NCBI GenBank assembly: GCA_023387085.1
Contig: JAEWIL010000175.1
Span: 1-64,000, forward strand
DNA from: Pseudomonadota bacterium
GTDB lineage: Bacteria > Pseudomonadota > Alphaproteobacteria > Sphingomonadales > Sphingomonadaceae
Direction of reading: 5' to 3'
DNA: 64,000 nucleotides
A program made the position numbers and the translations under genes. The notes under the pieces were generated by a model. It saw only the letters and a list, made by a program, of their open reading frames with translations. It was not told the origin of the DNA and searched no databases. Positions 20,766 through 29,407 of this stretch are shown piece by piece (positions within the stretch are counted from its first letter, which is position 1; each line of letters opens with the position of its first letter).

Positions 20766-21366
20766 ACATGGCCGAACCCCTCACGCACATTTCGGGCAAA
20801 GCCTATCCGTTCGGCATGAAGAATTGCGACACCGACGTCATCATCTCGGCCGAATGGCTCAAGACGATCAGCCGCAAAGGGCTGGGCCGCGGTGCTTTCG
20901 AAGCGTTGCGCCAGGATCCGGACCATATCCTCAACGACCCCGCCTATGCGGGCAGCCCGATCCTGATCGCCGGCGACAATTTCGGTTGCGGGTCGAGCCG
21001 CGAACATGCCGCATGGGCGCTCAGCGATTTCGGGATCAAGGCGGTGGTCGCACCCAGCTTTTCGGGCATTTTTGCCAGCAATGCGTTCAAGAATGGCATC
21101 CTGACCGTCGAGCTTCCGCCGGCGACGATCGACGGACTGATGGAAACGGCGCGTCATGGGTCGATCGACATCGATCTGGCGGCGCAGCGACTGACGACAT
21201 CGGCCGGGGCTGCTTCCGCTTCGAGCTCGATCCTTTCCGCAAACATTGTCTGCCGAACGGCCTCGACGAAATCGGAATCACCCTGGCAAGCCAGGACCGG
21301 ATTCGCGCCCACGAGACGAGCGAGCGCTGTCCGCCAGCGCCCCGCCCACTCGCGGTGGGCGGCTGA
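20762..21366 (+). pseudogene. leuD: leuD remnant with a frameshift near the 3' end
   Basis: Isopropylmalate isomerase small subunit. The ATG overlaps the leuC stop (ATGA). The first 150 codons are intact and typical ([50 protein letters not shown]). Near 21211 one base appears to be missing: after TTSAG the homology continues in another frame with [20 protein letters not shown] and ends at 21366. Unshifted, translation runs on to 21385 with an unrelated tail. Two independent frame errors plus the missing leuC half argue for decay, though a sequencing error in one of them cannot be excluded. Confidence 0.82.
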
Positions 21367-21436
21367 CCGTATGACCTTGCGATGAGAGTGTCGGGCCGGG
21401 GGCGCGCTGGGCTGCCGAAGCGTCACCTCCGGCCGC

Positions 21437-22972
21437 TCACGTCCAATAGCGTCGCCGAATTTCCTGTTTGTAGAGCTTTCCCGTTTCGTGCCTCGGTAGC
21501 GCGTGATCGAAATCGACGGATCGCGGACATTTGACGTGGCTGAGGTGTGCGCGGCAATATTCGATAAGCCGCGCCGCAAGTTCAGGACCGGCATCGTCCC
21601 TGTTCAGGGGTTGCACGACCGCCTTCACCTCCTCGCCCATTTCGGGATGCGGGACGCCGATGACGGCCGCATCGGCGACCTCGGGATGCAGGATCAGCAG
21701 ATTCTCGATCTCCTGCGGATAGATATTCACCCCTCCCGAGATGATCATGAAGCTCTTGCGGTCGGTCAGATACAGATATCCATCTGCATCGACGTGCCCG
21801 ATGTCGCCGAGCGTGCTCCAACCAGGATGCGCGGGATGGCGCGCGTCGCGCGTTTTGCCCGGATCGTTCAGATACTGGAAATCCCAACCGCCCTCGAAAT
21901 AGACCAGGCCATCGACTCCCGCCGGCACCTCATTGCCGTCCTCGTCGCAGATGTGGAGCGTGCCCCAATCGGCCCGACCAACCGACCCGGGGCGCTCAAG
22001 CCACTCTTCGGGCGTGATGAAGGTCGACCCGTTTCCTTCTGATCCACCATAATATTCATAGATGATAGGACCGAGCCATTCGATCATCCGGCGCTTGATC
22101 TCCACGGGACAGGGCGCCGCGGCGTGGACGATCTTCCGTAGCGAAGAGAGGTCGTAACGGGTGCGCACGCCATCGGGCAGCGCGAGCAGGCGCACGAACA
22201 TCGTCGGCACCATCTGCATGAAGGTGACGCGGTAACGCTCGATCAGGCGCAGCGCGGCTTCGGCGTCGAAACGCTCCATCACCACGAGCGTCGCGCCAAG
22301 GCGGTGCGCCGCCATGCCGTAAACCAGCGGCGCGGTGTGATAGAGCGGCGCCGGCGACAGCACCACGCTGCCCTCACCCACGCCATAACGCCCCGCTATC
22401 CGATCCGCGAGCATGTGCGGCGCGTCGGCGGGCTCGCCGCTCAGCGGCAACCTGATTCCCTTGGGCCGCCCCGTCGTTCCCGAAGAATAGACAAGATGAT
22501 AGCCCGCAGTCTCATCTGCGATCGGCTCCGCAGATTGGCCGTCGCACGACTCAAGCCAGGAGTGCGCGCCCTTGAGACCCGAACCTATATCGAATATCGC
22601 CTCGACCCGCGGCGCCCGTTCGGCCCGCTCGCACAGCAGGGTCGCAGCAGCCGTCACCTCGGCGTGGGTGATCAGCAGGCGCGCGCCACTGTCGTTCAGA
22701 ATATAGGCGGCCTCCTCGGCCGTCAGCTGCGTCGAGATCGGACAAATGTACAGCCCTGCGCGTTGCGCGGCCCAATAGATCGGATAATATTCGGGGCAGT
22801 TCTTGAGCCAGATCGCAATCGTGTCACCCGTCGCGATTCCGAGCGAGCTGAAGAGTTGCGCGCCCCGGTTGGCAGCCGCCTCGAGCGCAGCGTAGCTGGT
22901 CGCACGTCCGTCCCCGGCCATGATGATCGCCGCCCGGTCGGGCGCGGTTCGGGCGAAATGGCGTGGATGCAT
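21437..22972 (-). CDS. Acyl-CoA synthetase (class I adenylate-forming)
   Basis: 511 residues. ATP-grasping motif YSSGTTGRPKGIRLP (A3) near residue 170, YGGSEGNGSTF in the A5 position, LTDRKSFMIISGGVNIYPQEIE (A8) and the C-terminal catalytic lysine in PRHETGKLYKQ (A10). The family couples a carboxylic acid to CoA through an acyl-AMP. The resemblance is to FadD-type ligases used for unusual or steroid-derived acids rather than short acids; the substrate is not readable. GGGAG precedes the ATG. It is transcribed alone, divergent from the 23098 operon, with an 18-bp element 24 bp upstream of the start. Confidence 0.9.
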   Translation of the reverse strand: MHPRHFARTAPDRAAIIMAGDGRATSYAALEAAANRGAQLFSSLGIATGDTIAIWLKNCPEYYPIYWAAQRAGLYICPISTQLTAEEAAYILNDSGARLLITHAEVTAAATLLCERAERAPRVEAIFDIGSGLKGAHSWLESCDGQSAEPIADETAGYHLVYSSGTTGRPKGIRLPLSGEPADAPHMLADRIAGRYGVGEGSVVLSPAPLYHTAPLVYGMAAHRLGATLVVMERFDAEAALRLIERYRVTFMQMVPTMFVRLLALPDGVRTRYDLSSLRKIVHAAAPCPVEIKRRMIEWLGPIIYEYYGGSEGNGSTFITPEEWLERPGSVGRADWGTLHICDEDGNEVPAGVDGLVYFEGGWDFQYLNDPGKTRDARHPAHPGWSTLGDIGHVDADGYLYLTDRKSFMIISGGVNIYPQEIENLLILHPEVADAAVIGVPHPEMGEEVKAVVQPLNRDDAGPELAARLIEYCRAHLSHVKCPRSVDFDHALPRHETGKLYKQEIRRRYWT

Positions 22973-22995
22973 GGCACTCCCTTATTTCTTTTTCC

Positions 22996-23013
22996 AGTTA
23001 TATAACTACGTTT
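22996..23013. promoter_or_regulatory. Motif-1 site a (AGTTATATAACTACGTTT)
   Basis: One of five matching 18-bp elements in this cluster. It lies between the divergent genes at 21437-22972 and 23098, and contains the perfect palindrome AGTTATATAACT. On the minus strand it supplies a TATATA -10 box, with TCGACA as -35 at a 17-base spacing. Confidence 0.65.
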
Positions 23014-23019
23014 ACTTTC

Positions 23020-23035
23020 TATGTCGATTGACATA
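23020..23035. promoter_or_regulatory. Inverted repeat TATGTC-N4-GACATA
   Basis: Perfect 6-bp arms with spacer GATT, between the motif-1 site and the start of the 23098 gene. It covers the putative -35 box of the minus-strand promoter, so it could be an operator for another regulator. No second copy was found in the window. Confidence 0.4.
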
Positions 23036-23097
23036 ATGGCTTTGCCATGCCGAGACGACGGCAAGCCTGACAGGCAATGGGAAAGGATCGAACGACA

Positions 23098-23406
23098 ATG
23101 GACCTTAAACCGGGTTCGCGCTGGAAAAGTGCGGTGTGCGACGCGCAGTTGGTCGTGGTGCGCCCACCGAACGTGGCTGGAGAGCTTCAGTGCGGCGGCG
23201 CGGCCGTGCTCCCGATCGACGACGCAGCGACGCCGACGGGCGATATCAGCGCCGACTTCTCGGAGGGAGTGGCGATCGGCAAGCGCTATGTTGACGAGGA
23301 GAGCGGGCTGGAGGTTCTTGGCGCAAAGGCTGGAAAAGGATCGCTGGCGTTCAATGGCACCGCGATGACGGTCAAAGGCGCCAAACCGCTCCCCGCATCG
23401 GACTGA
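23098..23406 (+). CDS. Conserved small protein linked to acyl-CoA ligases
   Basis: 102 residues, no domain name that I can give. The ATG at 23098 has AAAGGAT upstream; an ATG at 23077 is possible but lies upstream of that site. It has two cysteines in SAVCDAQLVVV and LQCGG, a conserved GKRYVDEESGLEVL stretch and the ending AKPLPASD. Similar proteins occur directly before acyl-CoA ligases in mycobacterial, rhodococcal and sphingomonad catabolic clusters, as I recall. First gene of a plus-strand operon reaching to 28216. Confidence 0.75.
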   Translation: MDLKPGSRWKSAVCDAQLVVVRPPNVAGELQCGGAAVLPIDDAATPTGDISADFSEGVAIGKRYVDEESGLEVLGAKAGKGSLAFNGTAMTVKGAKPLPASD

Positions 23407-23412
23407 TCGGCG

Positions 23413-24918
23413 ATGCGCACGCCGCTTTTGCTCGACATCGCTGCCGACGCATGTCCCGATCGCCTGGCGCTGGGGGCTGGCCAGCAGCTGCTGGATTTCG
23501 ACAACTATCGCGCCCGCGTCAGCCGGGTCGCGGCGTGGCTGGCGGGCAAGCAGAAGACGAACACCGCCTTTCTCGGCATGAATGGCGACGCGCTTCCGAT
23601 CCTGTTGTTCGCAAGCGGGATGGCCGGAACACCCTTTGTGCCGCTAAACTATCGCCTTGCCGATGCCGATCTGAACAGGCTCGTCGCGCGCAGCGCGCCC
23701 GCGGTGTTGATCGCCGACGATGACATGCTGCCGCGTATTGCCGACGTTGATGGGGTCGAGGTCGTTGCACGCAGCGCGTTCGAGGAGGAGTTTCTGCGCT
23801 GCCCTCCATGCGAAAGGGTCGCGCTCACCGACGCCGAGACCGATATCGCGGTGCTGCTCTTTACCAGCGGCACAACCGGCGATCCAAAAGCGGCGGTGCT
23901 GCGGCACGCCAACCTGACGTCTTATGTGATGTCGACCGTCGAATTCCTGGGTGCCGGCGACGACGAAGCAGCCCTTGTCAGCGTTCCCCCCTATCATATC
24001 GCCGGAATCTCGGCGGTCCTTACCGCCGCCTATAGCGGGCGCCGCGTCGTCTATCTGCCGGCCTTTACCGCCGAGGAATGGGTGCGCGTCGCCGCAGAGG
24101 AAAAAATCACCCACGCGATGGTGGTGCCCACCATGCTCGGGCGAATTCTCGACGTGATCGAACAGACAGGGGAAACCCTTCCGGCACTGCGCGCGCTGTC
24201 CTATGGCGGGGGCAAGATGCCCGAGCCGGTGATCGCACGGGCGTTGGCGCGATTTCCGCATGTCGATTTCGTCAACGCTTATGGTCTGACCGAAACCAGC
24301 TCGACCATCGCCCTGCTAGGCGCCAAGGACCACCGTGCCGCCTTCGCGTCCGATGATCCGGCGATCCGGCGGCGCATCGCGTCGGTCGGGCAACCCTTGC
24401 CAAGCGTCGAGTTGGAGATCCGCCGCGACGACGGATCGGTGTGTGATGTCGGCGAGCAAGGTGAGATTCATGTCCGCGGCGAGCAGGTGTCGGGCGAATA
24501 TCTGCACAAAAAGGCGATCGCGGATGACGGCTGGTTTGCGACCAACGACGCCGGCTGGCTCGACGAAGGCGGCTATCTGTTCGTCGAGGGACGACTGGAC
24601 GATGTGATCGTGCGCGGCGGCGAAAATATCTCGCCGGGCGAGATCGAAGACGTGCTGCGGTCCTTCGACGATGTCGCCGACTGCGCGGTGCTCGGCATCC
24701 CCTGTACGCAGTGGGGCGAAAAGGTCGTCGCGGTCATCGTATCGCGGTCGGGATCGCCGGACACCGGCCGGATGGCCGCGGCCATTCGCGAACGGCTTCG
24801 GTCGACCAAGACTCCCGAGCAATGGTTCATCCGCGACGAACTCCCGTATAATGAAACAGGGAAACTGCTCCGCCGCGTGCTGAAGGCCGAACTGGCGAAA
24901 GAGGTCTGCGCCGGATAG
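23413..24918 (+). CDS. Acyl-CoA ligase (class I adenylate-forming)
   Basis: 501 residues. Motifs: LLFTSGTTGDPKAAVLRH (A3), NAYGLTETSSTIALLG (A5), GWFATNDAGWLDEGGYL (A7), EGRLDDVIVRGGENISPGEIE (A8) and YNETGKLLRR (A10 lysine). It therefore activates a carboxylic acid to its CoA thioester, probably an intermediate of the pathway. It starts 7 bp after the 102-residue gene and is followed closely by a crotonase and a CoA-transferase. Different from the 21437 ligase (low visible identity), so not a recent duplicate. Confidence 0.9.
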   Translation: MRTPLLLDIAADACPDRLALGAGQQLLDFDNYRARVSRVAAWLAGKQKTNTAFLGMNGDALPILLFASGMAGTPFVPLNYRLADADLNRLVARSAPAVLIADDDMLPRIADVDGVEVVARSAFEEEFLRCPPCERVALTDAETDIAVLLFTSGTTGDPKAAVLRHANLTSYVMSTVEFLGAGDDEAALVSVPPYHIAGISAVLTAAYSGRRVVYLPAFTAEEWVRVAAEEKITHAMVVPTMLGRILDVIEQTGETLPALRALSYGGGKMPEPVIARALARFPHVDFVNAYGLTETSSTIALLGAKDHRAAFASDDPAIRRRIASVGQPLPSVELEIRRDDGSVCDVGEQGEIHVRGEQVSGEYLHKKAIADDGWFATNDAGWLDEGGYLFVEGRLDDVIVRGGENISPGEIEDVLRSFDDVADCAVLGIPCTQWGEKVVAVIVSRSGSPDTGRMAAAIRERLRSTKTPEQWFIRDELPYNETGKLLRRVLKAELAKEVCAG

Positions 24919-24927
24919 GAAGGCGCG

Positions 24928-25920
24928 ATGACCGCCGCCGACCATCTCGACGCCGACCGCCTTTCCGCTCCGGGCGGCGAGCCGGTGCTCGTCGTGGAGG
25001 CTGCTTCGTGGGTGCGGCCCGCGGCGCCGATCCAGGCGCCGATCATCGGCGTCGACCGCGATGGCAGCTTGCCCGGCGTTCAGATCGACGACTTCGATCT
25101 GCTCGTGACGGCGGCCGACAACGCGCCGCGCCCCTGGGTATCGGTCGGCGGCAAGGATATCGACCCGGCCGTGACGCGGCTCGTCGAGACTGCGCGGGCG
25201 AATCCGCTCGCGGCTACGATCGCCGCGCAGCTCATGCGCCTGACGGCCAACCTGCCGCTCGCCGATGCGCTGACCGCCGAATCCTTCGCCTATTCGGCCT
25301 TGCTCGGCGGGGAGGAATTCAGGCGATGGCGCGCTGGCGCACGCACGGAGCGCCAACCGGCGCCGCCCGACCAGCCCGTGACAATCGAACGACGGGACGA
25401 TCATCTGACGCTGACCCTTGCCGACCCGGCAAATCGCAACGCGATGACCGCCAAAATGCGCGACGCCCTTTACGAGGCCCTTGCCAATGCGCTCGACGAT
25501 CCGACGCAGCCCGCCGTCATCTTGCAGGGCGCGGGGCGCTGTTTCTCGACCGGAGGCGCGCTTTCCGAATTCGGAAGCGCGACCGACCTTGCCGAAGCAC
25601 ATGCGGTCCGAATGTTGCACAGCTGCGCCCGGGCGCTGGGCGCATTGGGCAGGCGTGCGACGGCACGGCTCCATGGCGCCTGTATCGGCTCGGGCGTCGA
25701 AGTCGCCGCTGCGGCGCACCGGCGTATCGCGGCGCCCGATGCCTGGTTCCAGCTCCCCGAACTGTCGATGGGGTTGATCCCCGGTGCAGGAGGTACCGCG
25801 ACGGTGGCGCGCGCGATAGGGCGGCATCGCGCTTACTGGATGCTGCTGTCGGGCAAGCGCGTCGACGCGCGGCTCGCTCACCAATGGGGGCTGGTCCACG
25901 CGGTCGAGGCGTGGGAATGA
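24928..25920 (+). CDS. Enoyl-CoA hydratase/isomerase family protein with N-terminal extension
   Basis: 330 residues. The crotonase domain covers roughly residues 150-330: QGAGRCFSTGGALSEFG for the oxyanion hole, GACIGSGVEVAAAA, and LPELSMGLIPGAGGT with the second Glu. Residues 1-148 carry no intact crotonase active site, but parts (NPLAATIAAQLMRL, LTAESFAYSALL) resemble the ending of a crotonase, so it may be a degenerate second copy. Operon position after the ligase suits hydration of an unsaturated acyl-CoA. The stop overlaps the next start by 4 bp. Confidence 0.82.
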   Translation: MTAADHLDADRLSAPGGEPVLVVEAASWVRPAAPIQAPIIGVDRDGSLPGVQIDDFDLLVTAADNAPRPWVSVGGKDIDPAVTRLVETARANPLAATIAAQLMRLTANLPLADALTAESFAYSALLGGEEFRRWRAGARTERQPAPPDQPVTIERRDDHLTLTLADPANRNAMTAKMRDALYEALANALDDPTQPAVILQGAGRCFSTGGALSEFGSATDLAEAHAVRMLHSCARALGALGRRATARLHGACIGSGVEVAAAAHRRIAAPDAWFQLPELSMGLIPGAGGTATVARAIGRHRAYWMLLSGKRVDARLAHQWGLVHAVEAWE

Positions 25921-26882
25921 CCGCGCTGCTCGATGTCGTGGCCGAAGCGGGGGGTCGGCTGGTCCAAGCGTCGAACGGAAGGATCGCTTTCGATGCGCGG
26001 CGCGCCTTGTCACGGACCGACGATCTGGCGCTCGGCGAGCCCGGTCTCTGGTCGCCGAATCGCAACAGCCGGCTGGTTGCCTGCCGCGACGGCTGGATCG
26101 CGGTCTCGCTCGCGCGCGTCGATGATCGCGATCTGATTCCGGCGTGGATTGGAGCGCCGTTCGACGCCGATCCATGGGACGCCATCATCGTTGCCGCTGC
26201 TGATCGCAGCGCAAAGGACCTCGTCGCCGCAGCCATCGATCTTCATCTACCCGTCGCGTGTGTCGGGGAAGCAAGGCCCCTGCCGCCGACGCCACTATCC
26301 CCAGGTGCCCCAGCAGACGGCCTTGTCATCGACCTGTCCGCGCTTTGGGCGGGCCCCTATTGCGCCGGCCTGCTCGCCGAGGCGGGACTGGACGTGGTAA
26401 AGATCGAAAGTCCTGCCCGGCGCGATCCCACCCCGCGCCACACGCCTGCGCTTGACGCACGGCTCAACGGTGCAAAGCGGCGGAAGACGATGGCGCTCGA
26501 CGATCCCGAACTGATCGAGCTGATTAGCGAGGCGCGGGTTCTGGTCACCAGCGCACGGCCGCATGCGCTGGCTCGGCTGGGCCTTGACGAATCGGCGCTG
26601 TTCACGCGGAATCCGGACCTGTTGTGGATCGCGGTTACCGCGCATGGGTGGCGTGGCCCGGCGGCGATGCGCGTCGGTTTCGGCGATGATTGCGCAGCTG
26701 CTGGCGGGATGGTCCAATGGCGGGACGGTGCGCCCACCTTCATCGGCGATGCCCTCGCCGACCCGCTGACCGGAATGGCAGGGGCGACGCTCGCGCTCGA
26801 AGCCCTGGCCGAAGGGCACAAGGGATTGCTCGACGTCCCCCTTGCCGCGACCGCCGCCCGCTTCGCCGAAGCGATGGCATGA
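25917..26882 (+). CDS. CoA-transferase family III-like protein, unusual domain order
   Basis: 321 residues, shorter than the usual ~400 for CaiB/BaiF. The expected N-terminal Rossmann start (DLSALWAGPYCAGLLAEAGLD, then VVKIESPARRDPTP) occurs only from residue ~140, while residues ~50-75 (LVACRDGWIAVSLA) resemble a segment that normally follows it. This suggests a permuted or rearranged CoA-transferase. The end FAEAMA overlaps the amidohydrolase start. It should still transfer CoA or be a structural partner of the crotonase; activity uncertain. Confidence 0.75.
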   Translation: MTALLDVVAEAGGRLVQASNGRIAFDARRALSRTDDLALGEPGLWSPNRNSRLVACRDGWIAVSLARVDDRDLIPAWIGAPFDADPWDAIIVAAADRSAKDLVAAAIDLHLPVACVGEARPLPPTPLSPGAPADGLVIDLSALWAGPYCAGLLAEAGLDVVKIESPARRDPTPRHTPALDARLNGAKRRKTMALDDPELIELISEARVLVTSARPHALARLGLDESALFTRNPDLLWIAVTAHGWRGPAAMRVGFGDDCAAAGGMVQWRDGAPTFIGDALADPLTGMAGATLALEALAEGHKGLLDVPLAATAARFAEAMA

Positions 26883-28216
26883 CCGCGGCGTTCGACCTAG
26901 TCATCCGCAATGGCCGGGACGAAAGCGGGCGGCAGCTCTCGGTCGGGATACGCGGCGGCCTCGTCGCCGCACTGGGCGAGATTGAGGCAGGCTGCGGGCT
27001 CGAAATCGACGCGCGTGGACAGACGATCGGACCGGGCCTCCACGATCACCACCTGCACCTGCTGGCGACTGCCGCGCGGCTTGAGTCGGTTGATCTTGCC
27101 GGCGCCACGGATACCGACGCGATCATCGCAAAGCTACGCGCCCGAGCGGCCAGAGATGAACAATGGGTCCGCGCGGTCGGCTATGACGAGCGGGTGGCGG
27201 GTCTGCCCGATCGCACCCTCCTGGACGCGTGGCTGCCCGACCGGCCGCTGCGGGTACAGGATCGTACGGGGGGGTATTGGATCCTCAACAGCGCCGGTCT
27301 GGCAAAGCTAGGCGAAGGCCCCTTCCCTCCTTGCGTGGAACGCGACGCCGACGGCCGCCCCAACGGACGGATCCGGCGCGGCGACCTCTGGCTGCGCGAG
27401 CGGATCGGCGGTGCGCCGCCGTCGCTAGCGCTGCTGGGCGATAGCCTTGCCCGAATGGGCGTCACCGCGGTAACCGACGCAGGCGCGGCCAATGGCGCCA
27501 GCGACGCCGCAATTCTGGCGGGTGCCATGCCGCAGCGACTGACGGTCATGGGAACCGAGGCGCTGCCGCCGGGCGACGGCTATACGCTGGGTCCGCTCAA
27601 GCTGCTGCTCGACGAAGATCAATTGCCGCCGCTGGCGGCCGTGGCCTCGCGCATCTCCGCCGCGCGCCGGCTAGGCCGCCCGGTCGCTGCGCACTGCGTG
27701 ACCATGGGCGAGTTGATCTTCTATTTCGAGGCGCTCGCGATGGCGGGCGGTGCGCGCCCGGGCGATCGCATCGAGCATGGCGGGATGATCGCCGAGAGCC
27801 TGATTGCCGATATTGCCGCGGCCGGGCTCACCGTCGTCACCCAGCCCAACTTCATTCACGACCGCGGCGACCGCTATGTTGCCCAGCTCGAACCGTTCGA
27901 GCTTGATGACCTTTACCGTTTGAAATCGTTACAAAGCGGCGGTGTCACGGTGCGGGGGGGGTCGGACGCACCCTATGGCGACATCAATCCGTGGATCGCG
28001 CTGCGCGCCGCAACGAACCGCCTGACGCGCGGCGGCGACCCGATCGGGCCAAACGAAGCAATCGACCGGAAGGCGGCGCTGGCGCTCTATCAGGATGCGC
28101 CGCTTGCGGTCGGGTCTGCCGCCGACCTCATCCTTTACGATTGGCCCGACGAACCCGACGCGCTCGGTACGGTCGGCCTGGCGCTGATCGGCGGCAGGAT
28201 TATCTGGCAGGCCTGA
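26879..28216 (+). CDS. Amidohydrolase, YtcJ-like (Amidohydro_3)
   Basis: 445 residues starting at the ATG that overlaps the previous stop. An N-terminal strand region is followed by the metal motif GLHDHHLHL near residue 53, then AHCVTMGELIF, RIEHGGMI with the metal-binding His, and GSDAPYGDI with the catalytic Asp. It lacks a signal peptide, so it is cytoplasmic. Members hydrolyse amides or imides; the substrate here is unknown. It ends 6 bp before the convergent thiolase. Confidence 0.85.
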   Translation: MTAAFDLVIRNGRDESGRQLSVGIRGGLVAALGEIEAGCGLEIDARGQTIGPGLHDHHLHLLATAARLESVDLAGATDTDAIIAKLRARAARDEQWVRAVGYDERVAGLPDRTLLDAWLPDRPLRVQDRTGGYWILNSAGLAKLGEGPFPPCVERDADGRPNGRIRRGDLWLRERIGGAPPSLALLGDSLARMGVTAVTDAGAANGASDAAILAGAMPQRLTVMGTEALPPGDGYTLGPLKLLLDEDQLPPLAAVASRISAARRLGRPVAAHCVTMGELIFYFEALAMAGGARPGDRIEHGGMIAESLIADIAAAGLTVVTQPNFIHDRGDRYVAQLEPFELDDLYRLKSLQSGGVTVRGGSDAPYGDINPWIALRAATNRLTRGGDPIGPNEAIDRKAALALYQDAPLAVGSAADLILYDWPDEPDALGTVGLALIGGRIIWQA

Positions 28217-28222
28217 TCGCGC

Positions 28223-29407
28223 CTAATCGCGAACAAGCAGCATCGCCCCGGCGAGCGGGCCGCCGGAGGTGGATGTCGCGCAAATCTGCGGCGCGCCCTT
28301 CACCTGCCGGTCGCCCGCCCTGCCCCAGAGCTGGGTGCAGGCCTCGTGGACCGCGCCATAAGCGTGAAGCCGCCCAGCCGATAACGCCCCGCCGCCCGTG
28401 TTGACCGGCAGTTCGCCGTCGAGCGCGATCCGCTTTCCGCCTTCGATGAAATCCTTCGCGCCATAGCGTTCGCAAAAGCCGAAATTCTCGAGCCAGTTGA
28501 TCGTGTGAAAGCTGAAACCGTCGTAGAGCTGCGCCATATCGACGTCGGCGGGTTGAAGGTCGGTGCGGCTCCACATCATTGCGGCGACTTTGGGTTGCGC
28601 CTGCGTGTCGAGTTCGGCCAGCTGCGTCCAACTGTTGCGGTAACGCATCGACGAACCGATCGCCTCGATGCGGATCGGGGAATTTTTGAGCGAACGCGCA
28701 ACGTCCATACGCGACAGAATGATTGCCGCCGCGCCGTCGATCGGCACGTCACAGTCATAGAGGCGCAGCGGGGTGGCGATCAGCGGCGACGCGAGATAGT
28801 CGTCGATGGTGATCGGCGTCTTGTAGATCGCGTTCGGATTGAGCGCGGCGTTGCGGCGCTGGTTGACGGCGATCTGCCCCACCTGCTCCGGCTTGATGCC
28901 GCTCTTGTGGACATAGAGGTTGAAATAAAGCGCCTGCTGGAGCGCCGCGGCATAGGTGTAATAGGGGGCATACCAGGCAAAGGGGCCCGCTTGGCGCTGC
29001 CCTTCACGGAGCAGCGAATTGGCGTAGGCGGTCTTGCGCGCGGTCGCCTCATACATGGTGCGAAAGATCAGGACATTGCGGCAGAGCCCGGCCGCAATCG
29101 CGCCGATGGCGTTGAAAACCGCGCCATATTGCCCTGGGGCCTCGCCGCCGCCGCCATACCAGCCGACTTCGAGCCGCAGCGCGTCCTGGAGCGCGGCGCA
29201 GCCCACGGGCGAGAAACCCGACCCGTCGGCGCGCTCCCCCGGCCAGGTCGCGATCCCGTCAATCTCCGCGCGCGTCAGCCCCGCATCCTGAATGGCGTCG
29301 AGCGCCGCATTGACGGTCAGCGCCAGAGCGGATTTGGCGGCGCCGCGCGAAACCTCGGATATGCCGACTCCGGTGATCGCCGTATTCTTCTCGGCAAAAC
29401 CGCTCAT
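28223..29407 (-). CDS. Thiolase-fold lipid-transfer/aldolase protein (pair 1)
   Basis: 394 residues of the SCP-X/Ltp2 thiolase superfamily: opening TAITGVGISEVSR, core LYDCDVPIDGAAAIIL and VNTGGGALSAGRLHAYGAVHEA. The loop where thiolases have the nucleophilic Cys reads GGGEAPGQYGA here, without Cys, as in Ltp2-type retro-aldolases. The ATG overlaps the DUF35 gene stop by 4 bp, so the two are translated together. With the DUF35 partner it probably cleaves a beta-hydroxyacyl-CoA by retro-aldol chemistry. Confidence 0.85.
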   Translation of the reverse strand: MSGFAEKNTAITGVGISEVSRGAAKSALALTVNAALDAIQDAGLTRAEIDGIATWPGERADGSGFSPVGCAALQDALRLEVGWYGGGGEAPGQYGAVFNAIGAIAAGLCRNVLIFRTMYEATARKTAYANSLLREGQRQAGPFAWYAPYYTYAAALQQALYFNLYVHKSGIKPEQVGQIAVNQRRNAALNPNAIYKTPITIDDYLASPLIATPLRLYDCDVPIDGAAAIILSRMDVARSLKNSPIRIEAIGSSMRYRNSWTQLAELDTQAQPKVAAMMWSRTDLQPADVDMAQLYDGFSFHTINWLENFGFCERYGAKDFIEGGKRIALDGELPVNTGGGALSAGRLHAYGAVHEACTQLWGRAGDRQVKGAPQICATSTSGGPLAGAMLLVRD

